Origin: JAGNNV01 sp031412915
Lineage (GTDB): Bacteria > Acidobacteriota > Vicinamibacteria > Fen-336 > JAGNNV01
Reading direction: 5' to 3'
Length of the DNA stretch: 9,793 nt
Assembly: GCA_031412915.1 (NCBI GenBank)
Contig: JANODX010000080.1
Coordinates: 1-9,793, forward strand
Shown piece by piece: positions 1-5,276 of the stretch. The notes under the pieces are model-generated. The model was not told the DNA's origin. It ran no database searches and worked only from the letters and a program-made list of their open reading frames with translations. How positions within the stretch are numbered: position 1 is the stretch's first letter; each line of letters starts with the position of its first letter. The position numbers and the translations under genes were made by a program.

Positions 1-50
1 CGGGTGTGCGACATGGTTGTGGGGCGATCCTGCAAGACCCGGTGGATGCC

Positions 51-75
51 GGTGGCTGAGCTTGTCGAAGCCACC
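51..75 (+). repeat. Palindromic REP-like repeat, copy A
   Basis: This 25-nt imperfect palindrome has 7-nt arms GGTGGCT and AGCCACC around the core GAGCTTGTCGA. Copy B, 9 nt downstream, is the same element in the opposite orientation. The core TGAGCTTGTCGA resembles palindromic intergenic repeats that I recall as abundant in several GC-rich genomes. That link is from memory of the motif, not from a search. Confidence 0.7.
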
Positions 76-84
76 CCCAACGCC

Positions 85-109
85 GGTCCCTTCGACGAGC
101 TCAGGGACC
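85..109 (-). repeat. Palindromic REP-like repeat, copy B (inverted)
   Basis: This 25-nt palindrome has 7-nt arms GGTCCCT and AGGGACC on the plus strand. Read on the minus strand it matches copy A at 20 of 25 positions. Four of the five differences are paired: positions 4 and 5 change GG to CC while 21 and 22 change CC to GG, so the stem is kept. The fifth is a T-to-C change in the core. Compensatory change indicates that the hairpin itself is maintained. The head-to-head arrangement with a 9-nt spacer (76-84) is typical of paired REP elements. Confidence 0.7.
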
Positions 110-332
110 GGATGCGATCGGCTTCCCCTGAACGTCACCGAGTACTTCAATACGGACCCCCCTCAGCGACCGCCCGAGAGCCTCGTTACTATCGGACCGC
201 TTCGCCTGGCGCGAACTGACGCTCTCCACCCACAAACATGTCGCACACCCGCCACGGGCCGCTTAGGATAGTCTTGCACTTCAAGCATGGATGGTCCGCC
301 CTGCGGCCGGCGACTCGGAGTTTTCGATAGAC

Positions 333-337
333 AGGAG
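333..337 (+). promoter_or_regulatory. Ribosome binding site deciding the start at 347
   Basis: AGGAG lies 9 nt before ATG 347. It supports this start over an in-frame ATG at 287, which would add 20 residues ahead of a good signal peptide. Confidence 0.75.
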
Positions 338-346
338 TCAGGACAG

Positions 347-985
347 ATGAAGAGAAACAAAATTTACCTCGATTTCGCGCTGGTGGCCGCTACGGCGGCC
401 CTGCCGGTCGCCCCGGCCGCGGCGCAGACCGGACCGGAGCAGACCCAGCGGTTCCTGAAGACGGTCGAAGGCACGGTCAAGGCCATCGGGGAGTCCCGGG
501 CGCAGCTTCAGAAGGCGGTCGTGACCTACAACTCGATCACCGAGATGACCGCCAAGGACCTCACGAGCGCCTACAAGGAGCTCGCCAAGGACATCACGGA
601 CAGCGAGAAGAAGGTGTCCGACGGCCACCTCAAGGTCGACGAGATGAACACCGCGGCCGCCGGCTATTTTGCCGCCCGGAATGCGGCCCTGCAGGCGATC
701 TCGGACCCCGACCTCCGCAAGCGCAGCGAGGAGCGCCTCAACGCCACCTATGCGCAATTCGAGAAGATCTCGACCGCCGGCAAGGACACCCGACAGAGCT
801 TCGACACCCTCATGACCGACGCGAAAGACCAATACGCATTCCTGGGACACGACCTCAACGCCAGCGCCATCGCGAGCCTCAAGCCCGACGCGGCCAAGTT
901 CAACGCCCGGGCCGCCGCGGTCTTCGCCAAGGTCGACGGCGTGACCAGGATGTTCGACGAGTACATCGCCTCGATGAGGCCCTGA
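347..985 (+). CDS. Exported DUF2959-like protein
   Basis: This 212-residue protein of unknown function begins with a likely Sec signal: basic residues at 2-5, a hydrophobic alanine-rich stretch at about 10-22, and an Ala-X-Ala type cleavage site near residue 26 before Gln27. The rest is almost entirely helical and charged, compatible with a long coiled-coil bundle. Residues about 35-210 resemble the DUF2959 family, including the late motif LNASAIASLK at 170-179 and the pattern of a Tyr-Asn segment near 61 followed by acidic helices. That match is from memory of the family, so it is moderate evidence. The mature protein should be periplasmic. No catalytic residues stand out and cysteine is absent. 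An acidic residue (Asp9) near the start of the signal's hydrophobic part is slightly unusual. The gene is followed after 80 nt by the phosphatase gene on the same strand; a shared transcript is possible but not shown. Confidence 0.7.
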   Translation: MKRNKIYLDFALVAATAALPVAPAAAQTGPEQTQRFLKTVEGTVKAIGESRAQLQKAVVTYNSITEMTAKDLTSAYKELAKDITDSEKKVSDGHLKVDEMNTAAAGYFAARNAALQAISDPDLRKRSEERLNATYAQFEKISTAGKDTRQSFDTLMTDAKDQYAFLGHDLNASAIASLKPDAAKFNARAAAVFAKVDGVTRMFDEYIASMRP

Positions 986-1065
986 GCGGCGGCGAGTGAC
1001 GGCGACGAGGTGTTGCGCCGGATAAGCACCGGAAGCCACTCCCCTGAAGCCGCCGGGCTCTCCCG

Positions 1066-1545
1066 ATGACGACGACCCTGGGACCAATCCGTCTCCTCTT
1101 TGTCTGCTCCGGGAACATCTGCCGATCGCCCCTGGCCGAGGCGATGTTCAAGTCTCTCGTCGATAAAGCGGGGCTGGCCTCACGCTTCGTTGTGGATTCC
1201 GCGGGCACCCATGGCTATCACGAGGGAGACCGGGCCGATCCGCGCACGCGTCAGGTAGGACGCAAGCACGGCTTGGAGGTGGACTCCATCGCCCGGCCCG
1301 TAGTCGACTCCGACTTCGATCGTTTCGATCTCATCATCGCCATGGATCGCGGCCATCGCCGCGAGCTCATGGCCCGCGCGGGGGCCGGTCGTGCGGTCAG
1401 CATTCGCATGATGCGCGAGTTCGAGGCCGGGGCCGACAGCCAGGATGTGCCCGATCCCTACTATGGCGGCGAAGCTGGTTTCGAAGCCATGTACGCGATC
1501 CTCGAGCCTGCCTGCCTGGGGCTTCTCGAATCCCTCCGCGGCTGA
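1066..1545 (+). CDS. Low-molecular-weight protein tyrosine phosphatase, probable protein-ribulosamine-5-phosphatase
   Basis: This 159-residue cytoplasmic phosphatase is the full length usual for the family. The P-loop near the N-terminus is CSGNICRS, with nucleophile Cys14, phosphate-binding Arg20 and Ser21. The general-acid loop is DVPDPYYGG, with Asp130 as the likely proton donor and Tyr132-Tyr133 next to it. Cys19 is the second P-loop cysteine, which in mammalian homologues forms a reversible disulfide with the nucleophile. No Shine-Dalgarno sequence is visible before ATG 1066, but the conserved domain begins at about residue 8, so a later start is unlikely. Its stop overlaps the start of the fructosamine-kinase gene by one base, so the two are probably co-translated. 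Published work found that human LMW-PTP acts as a protein-ribulosamine-5-phosphatase and that bacterial kinases of this family often neighbour such phosphatase genes. I therefore infer a deglycation role, with classical phosphotyrosine signalling or capsule control as the alternative. Confidence 0.92.
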   Translation: MTTTLGPIRLLFVCSGNICRSPLAEAMFKSLVDKAGLASRFVVDSAGTHGYHEGDRADPRTRQVGRKHGLEVDSIARPVVDSDFDRFDLIIAMDRGHRRELMARAGAGRAVSIRMMREFEAGADSQDVPDPYYGGEAGFEAMYAILEPACLGLLESLRG

Positions 1546-2423
1546 TGCAGTTTCTCGAGACCGCGCTGCGGCGGGCTCTCCGAAAGCCGAGCGTCCGCAT
1601 CGAGCGGGCCGACTCGGTCTCGGGCGGATGCATTCACGAGGCCCGGCATCTCATCACCACCGAGGGCGACTTCTTCGCGAAGTGGAGCACTCGTTGTCCG
1701 GGCGACATCTTTCTCCGAGAAGCCGAGGCTCTGGAAACGCTTCGGTCGGTGAGCGCACAGACAGTCATTCCGCGCGTCATCGCGGCGAAGGGTCCGGTGG
1801 CCGGTCAGCCCGCCTTCCTTCTTCTTGAATTCCTTCCGCCGGAGTCGCGAAGCGATCGATCGAACGACGAGAAGCTCGGACGCGGTCTGGCCGCGATCCA
1901 CCGAAGTCAGGCCGACCGGTTCGGGTTTTCATCGCCGACGTACTGCGGCTTGACCCGTCAGGACAATCGCTGGTGCGATTCATGGTCGGGCTTCTATCGG
2001 GACCGGCGCCTCCGACCGCTGGTGGAGGCGCTCGACGAGGATGGCCGGCTGTCCCCGAGTGATCGACGATTGTACGAACGCCTCCTGGACCGTCTCCCGG
2101 ACTTTTTGCCGAAGGACGCACCACGCTCCCTGATTCACGGGGACCTCTGGTCGGGGAACATCCTGTTCACCACTCGCGGCCCCGCCCTCGTGGATCCTTC
2201 GTGCGCCTACGCGGATCGGGAAATGGAGTTCGGCATGACCACATTGTTCGGCGGTCTGTCCGAGCGCGCGTTCGCCGCGTATGAGGAAGCCTGGCCGCTG
2301 CCGGCCGGCTGGCGCGAGCGCAATCCCCTGTACCAGATCTACCACCTGCTGAACCACGCCGTTCTCTTTGGCGGGCACTACGGCCACGAAGCGCGGCGGC
2401 TCGCTCAGGGGTTTGCCGGCTGA
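1545..2423 (+). CDS. Fructosamine-3-kinase family protein (ribulosamine/erythrulosamine 3-kinase)
   Basis: This 292-residue kinase-fold protein is close to the usual length for the family. It would phosphorylate the C3 hydroxyl of ketoamines on glycated proteins, making them unstable so that the free amine is released. Visible signatures are the glycine-rich loop SGGCIHEA at 26-33, the probable ATP-binding Lys46 in FFAKW, an REAEALE helix at 58-64, the catalytic loop HGDLWSGN at 198-205 with Asp200, the metal-binding motif DPSCAYADRE at 217-226, and the C-terminal block PLYQIYHLLN followed by LFGG, which closely parallels E. coli YniA. Bacterial members prefer ribulosamines or erythrulosamines over fructosamines. 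The start ATG shares one base with the stop of the phosphatase gene, indicating translational coupling, and no separate Shine-Dalgarno sequence is seen. Cys29 sits at the glycine-rich loop position used as a redox switch in plant and human homologues. The gene ends within a hairpin at 2417-2440. Confidence 0.93.
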   Translation: MQFLETALRRALRKPSVRIERADSVSGGCIHEARHLITTEGDFFAKWSTRCPGDIFLREAEALETLRSVSAQTVIPRVIAAKGPVAGQPAFLLLEFLPPESRSDRSNDEKLGRGLAAIHRSQADRFGFSSPTYCGLTRQDNRWCDSWSGFYRDRRLRPLVEALDEDGRLSPSDRRLYERLLDRLPDFLPKDAPRSLIHGDLWSGNILFTTRGPALVDPSCAYADREMEFGMTTLFGGLSERAFAAYEEAWPLPAGWRERNPLYQIYHLLNHAVLFGGHYGHEARRLAQGFAG

Positions 2424-2440
2424 CGCCGGCGCGTCAGCCG
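2417..2440. terminator. Strong hairpin between convergent genes
   Basis: This is a perfect 10-bp stem, CGGCTGACGC paired with GCGTCAGCCG, closed by the tetraloop CGGC. It includes the TGA stop of the kinase gene (2421-2423). It lies between the convergent kinase and RidA-like genes, so it could end or protect transcripts from both sides. No T-run follows on either strand, so intrinsic termination is not certain. A second hairpin, GCCGAG and CTCGGC with loop CCT at 2437-2451, overlaps it and would compete with it. Confidence 0.6.
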
Positions 2441-2464
2441 AGCCTCTCGGCGAGCGTCGACCTT

Positions 2465-2947
2465 CTACGCGACCACCGCGATGGCCTCGATCTCGATCAG
2501 ATAGTCCGGATGGGCAAGGGCGGTGATGCCCACCAGCGTGCTGGCCGGAGGCTCGAGGCCGGCAAAGAACGCATTGCGCATTTCCCGAACCACCGGGACA
2601 TCCTCGGGCTTGAGATTCACCACGTAGATGTTGGCCTTCACCACGTCCTTGGGGGTGGCCCCCGCGGCGGCCAGCGCGATACGCAGATTCGCGAACACCG
2701 TTGTCGTCTGAGTCTTGAGGTCGCCTTTGCCCACGATCTCGCCTTTGGGGTTGGCGGACACCTGACCCGAGATGTAGACGGTTCGTCCGCCGGCAGCGAC
2801 GACGACATGGGTGTAGCCCCGCGGTGTCGAGAGGCCGGCGGGGTTCAGGTGCTGCGAGGTCGGTTCCGCCGCGCGGGCCGGAACGCCGGACAACGCCGCC
2901 AGGCCGAGAGCGACATCGCGTCTGGAAGGTGAATTGGGCGCTTTCAT
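2465..2947 (-). CDS. Exported RidA (YjgF/YER057c/UK114) family protein lacking the catalytic arginine
   Basis: This 160-residue protein consists of an N-terminal export signal of about 27 residues followed by a complete RidA-type domain. The signal carries SRRDVALGLAALSG (8-21), a plausible twin-arginine motif, and ends in an Ala-Arg-Ala site around 24-26. The domain shows VYISGQV (57-63), the helix TTTVFANLRIALAAAGAT (81-98), VVKANIYVV (102-110) and the C-terminal IEIEAIA (151-157). True RidA enamine/imine deaminases carry an arginine in the PARS motif. Here the corresponding segment is PPASTLVGI (133-141), with serine at the arginine position, as in Rid subgroups outside the deaminase group. 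Reactive-intermediate deaminase activity is therefore unlikely and the function is unknown. The gene converges on the fructosamine-kinase gene and diverges from the M19 peptidase gene. No good Shine-Dalgarno sequence precedes the start. Confidence 0.9.
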   Translation of the reverse strand: MKAPNSPSRRDVALGLAALSGVPARAAEPTSQHLNPAGLSTPRGYTHVVVAAGGRTVYISGQVSANPKGEIVGKGDLKTQTTTVFANLRIALAAAGATPKDVVKANIYVVNLKPEDVPVVREMRNAFFAGLEPPASTLVGITALAHPDYLIEIEAIAVVA

Positions 2948-3035
2948 GACATGAGCCTACCGCGACCTTCGTGTCGTCGGGCCGCGGGCTGTGTTCGTGT
3001 CAAACTCGCGCCGCATTTCAGTCTTGGAGACCCAG
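2948..3035. promoter_or_regulatory. Divergent promoter region between the RidA-like and M19 genes
   Basis: This 88-bp gap must hold both promoters. On the minus strand a perfect TTGACA (plus positions 2998-3003) could be a -35 box for the RidA-like gene, but nothing resembling a -10 lies 17 nt beyond it. The octamer TTCGTGTC occurs twice in direct orientation, at 2968-2975 and 2994-3001, 26 bp apart start to start. This could be a tandem regulator site or chance. Confidence 0.3.
3026..3029 (+). promoter_or_regulatory. Ribosome binding site deciding the start at 3036
   Basis: GGAG lies 6 nt before ATG 3036. It favours this start over an in-frame GTG at 2991, which would put 15 extra residues in front of the signal peptide. 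Confidence 0.75.
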
Positions 3036-4319
3036 ATGAACCGACACCTCCGACTCGTCCTGACTCTCGCTATCGCCTTCCCTGGGGGCGCGAGCGTGGC
3101 GTGGGCTCAGCAGGCTCCATCGGCTGATCTTGCGGCACGGGCCAGGAGGATTCATGCCGAAGCCATTGTGCTCGACACCCACATCGACACCACCCAACGC
3201 CTGATGCAGCCCGGCTGGAATTTCTTCGAGCGGCACGAGCCGCCGGTCCGCGGCCAGCGTGGCCCGGGGGCGCGGGGGAATCACACCGACTATCCGCGCA
3301 TGCGCGAGGGCGGCCTCGACGGTCTCTTCTTCTCGATCTTCATGTCCGGAAGGGTCACCGGCCCGCCCGCGGTGAAGCGATCCCTCGAGCAGATCGACGC
3401 GGTGCGGCGGCTGACCGAAAGCCGGCCCGACGCCATGGTCCTCGCCACCACCGCGGCGGACATCCGCGCCGCTCACAAGGAAGGGAAAATCGCGGCTCTC
3501 CTGGGGATGGAAGGCGGCCACATGATCGACGCCAGCCTTGCCGTGCTGCGCGACTACGCCCGCCTCGGCGTTCGATACCTGACCCTCACGCATTCGCTGA
3601 ACACCACCTGGGGCGATTCGTCGAGCGACAAGCCGGCCCACCATGGCCTGACCGATTTCGGCAAGGACGTGGTGCGCGAACTGAACCTTTTGGGGGTGAT
3701 GGTCGACATCTCGCATGTGGCCGACAAGACGTTCGAGGACGCGCTGGCCGCGAGCCGCGCGCCCCTGCTCGCCTCCCATTCGTCCTGCCGGGCCCTCACC
3801 GGTCACGTCCGGAACATGACCGACGACATGATCCGGGCGCTCGCCGCCAAGGGCGGAGTGATCCAGATCAACTACCTGAACAGCTACATCGACGAGCCGC
3901 TGCGCCTCGCCGAAGCGGCAAGGGAGCCGCAGGTCGAAGCCATCCGGAAGGACATGGAGGCCAGGTACCCGGGCGAGGAGAACGCGGAGAAACGGATGAA
4001 CGAGACGATTACCGCGGTGACCGCACTTCAGCCGGCGCTCCCCGTCGCCCGCTGGGAGCGCATCGTGGATCACATCGAGCACGCGGTGAAAGTCGCGGGA
4101 GCCGACCATGTCGGCCTGGGCTCGGACTTCGACGGTGCGGCCATGCCGGCGGGGATGGAAGATGTCGCGCGCCTGCCGAAGATCACCGAAGAACTCCTGC
4201 GCCGCGGCTACACCGAGCCTGAGATCAAGGGAATCCTCGGCGAGAACCTGCTCCGGCTCATGGAGCGCGTCGAAGCGGTGGCGAAGCAGATTCAGTCCGA
4301 AAGCGTCCCTCGCTCCTAG
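3036..4319 (+). CDS. Secreted membrane dipeptidase (renal dipeptidase family, peptidase M19)
   Basis: This 427-residue zinc metallopeptidase would hydrolyse dipeptides, possibly including D-amino acid dipeptides, in the periplasm. A Sec signal occupies residues 1-24 (MNRHLR, a hydrophobic core, and an Ala-Trp-Ala cleavage site before Gln25). The M19 metal site is complete: DTHID at 47-51 (His49, Asp51), the bridging glutamate Glu159 in MEGGH, His227 in DISH, His248 in SHSS, Arg259 in the following HVRN, and Asp364 in GSDFDG. GENLLR at 402-407 is the usual C-terminal motif of the family. An acidic/basic helical segment at about 285-335 lies between the metal-binding blocks, as is common in the longer bacterial secreted members. 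The gene stands alone on the plus strand, divergent from the RidA-like gene and convergent with purQ, only 28 nt away. The natural substrate cannot be read from the sequence. Confidence 0.92.
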   Translation: MNRHLRLVLTLAIAFPGGASVAWAQQAPSADLAARARRIHAEAIVLDTHIDTTQRLMQPGWNFFERHEPPVRGQRGPGARGNHTDYPRMREGGLDGLFFSIFMSGRVTGPPAVKRSLEQIDAVRRLTESRPDAMVLATTAADIRAAHKEGKIAALLGMEGGHMIDASLAVLRDYARLGVRYLTLTHSLNTTWGDSSSDKPAHHGLTDFGKDVVRELNLLGVMVDISHVADKTFEDALAASRAPLLASHSSCRALTGHVRNMTDDMIRALAAKGGVIQINYLNSYIDEPLRLAEAAREPQVEAIRKDMEARYPGEENAEKRMNETITAVTALQPALPVARWERIVDHIEHAVKVAGADHVGLGSDFDGAAMPAGMEDVARLPKITEELLRRGYTEPEIKGILGENLLRLMERVEAVAKQIQSESVPRS

Positions 4320-4347
4320 AACTCCCCCCGATCCAGCCCGCTTCGTC

Positions 4348-5031
4348 CTAATTTGCCACGAAGGCCTCGAGGATAAGGCGGCCCTGATCGGATCCCAGGA
4401 CGGCCTCGCTGGCCCGTTCCGGATGGGGCATCAGCGCGACCACGTTCCGGCCCGCGTTGCAGATGCCGGCGATGGCATCGCGGCTCCCGTTCACGTTCGC
4501 CTCATCGGTGACCTCGCCTGTGGCATCGCAGTAGCGGAAGACCACCCGCCCTTCGGCCGCGATCCGAGCCAGCGATTCGTCGTCGAGGTAGAGATTCCCA
4601 TCGCCGTGCGCGATGGGCATGGCCATCACCTCGCCGGACTGCAGACCTTTGGTCGCGGCGGTGTCCGTCGCCTCCACCCGGATGTACACGCGCTGCGAGA
4701 GGAATTTCACGTTCCGGTTGCGCAGCATGGCCCCCTCCAGCATTCCCGCTTCCTGGAGAATCTGAAAGCCGTTGCAGATGCCGAGAACGCGGCCGCCCTT
4801 CTCCGCGAAAGCCTTCACCGAACTCATGACCGGCGAAAAACGCGCGATCGCCCCCGTGCGCAGATAGTCGCCGTACGAAAAGCCGCCCGGAATGACGATG
4901 GCGTCCGAACCGCGAAGGTCGCTCTCCTTGTGCCAGAGGAAGAGCACCTCCTGTCCGAGAACTTCGGCGAAGACGCGCTTCGTGTCGTGATCGCAATTGC
5001 TCCCCGGAAAAACGACCACCCCCACCTTCAT
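4348..5031 (-). CDS. purQ: Phosphoribosylformylglycinamidine synthase, glutaminase subunit PurQ
   Basis: This 227-residue class I glutamine amidotransferase provides ammonia for the fourth step of de novo purine synthesis (FGAR to FGAM) in complex with PurS and the small form of PurL. It shows VGVVVFPGSNCDHD at 3-16, IPGGFSYGDYLR at 47-58, the nucleophile elbow GICNGFQ at 84-90 with Cys86, and MPHPER at 201-206 with the triad residues His203 and Glu205. The length is typical. ATG 5031 shares one base with the purS stop (TGATG), so translation is coupled. It is the last gene of the purB-purS-purQ set and ends 28 nt from the oppositely oriented peptidase gene, so purL does not follow as it often does. 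Confidence 0.97.
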   Translation of the reverse strand: MKVGVVVFPGSNCDHDTKRVFAEVLGQEVLFLWHKESDLRGSDAIVIPGGFSYGDYLRTGAIARFSPVMSSVKAFAEKGGRVLGICNGFQILQEAGMLEGAMLRNRNVKFLSQRVYIRVEATDTAATKGLQSGEVMAMPIAHGDGNLYLDDESLARIAAEGRVVFRYCDATGEVTDEANVNGSRDAIAGICNAGRNVVALMPHPERASEAVLGSDQGRLILEAFVAN

Positions 5032-5276
5032 CAGACGACCCGCTCGACCTTGAAGCTCTCGATCACCGGATTCGAGAGGACCTTCCTCGCCATCTCTTCG
5101 GCCTGACTGCGGGCTTCCTCTTCGGTAATGCCGTCGAAGGTCAGGAGGAACGACTTGCCCTGGCGCAGGTCGGTCGCGGCCTTGTATCCGAGACCCTGCA
5201 GGGCGGCCAGAGTGGTCTGCCCCTGGGGGTCGAACACCGACGTCTTCAGAGAAACGAGAACGCGAAGCTGGATCAT
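5031..5276 (-). CDS. purS: Phosphoribosylformylglycinamidine synthase subunit PurS
   Basis: This 81-residue small subunit bridges PurL and PurQ in the multi-subunit FGAM synthetase and has no catalytic residues of its own. It shows the family's N-terminal strand and VFDPQGQTTLAALQGLG (14-30), then the strand KSFLLTFDG (41-49) and the helix-strand end VLSNPVIESFKVERV (66-80). I chose ATG 5276, which overlaps the purB stop as ATGA. A GTG at 5288 would add only four residues outside the family alignment. There is no Shine-Dalgarno sequence, so translation probably depends on coupling with purB. Its presence implies that a small-type purL lies elsewhere in the genome. Confidence 0.95.
   Translation of the reverse strand: MIQLRVLVSLKTSVFDPQGQTTLAALQGLGYKAATDLRQGKSFLLTFDGITEEEARSQAEEMARKVLSNPVIESFKVERVV

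Larger units (their letters stand above)
1..346. other. Gene-free left edge and upstream region of the DUF2959-like gene
   Basis: I see no supportable gene here. The short frames that cross it read through a palindromic repeat pair at 51-109 and give low-complexity, arginine-, proline- and serine-rich translations without family resemblance. From about 110 to 330 there is ordinary GC-rich sequence without a convincing -35/-10 promoter pair. The promoter of the gene starting at 347 presumably lies here but cannot be placed. A Shine-Dalgarno sequence follows at 333-337. Confidence 0.6.

Noticed and set aside
4..219. Short plus-strand frames at the left edge
   Set aside because: They translate through the palindromic repeat pair, which creates the recurring Ser/Pro/Leu-type peptides. 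No independent coding signal.
2991..3035. GTG 2991 as the start of the M19 peptidase
   Set aside because: ATG 3036 has a well-placed GGAG and begins a standard signal peptide. The extension would bury the signal.
3018..4109. 363-codon open frame on the minus strand opposite the M19 peptidase
   Set aside because: Shadow of a gene with a complete metal-binding motif set. No family resemblance and a biased composition.
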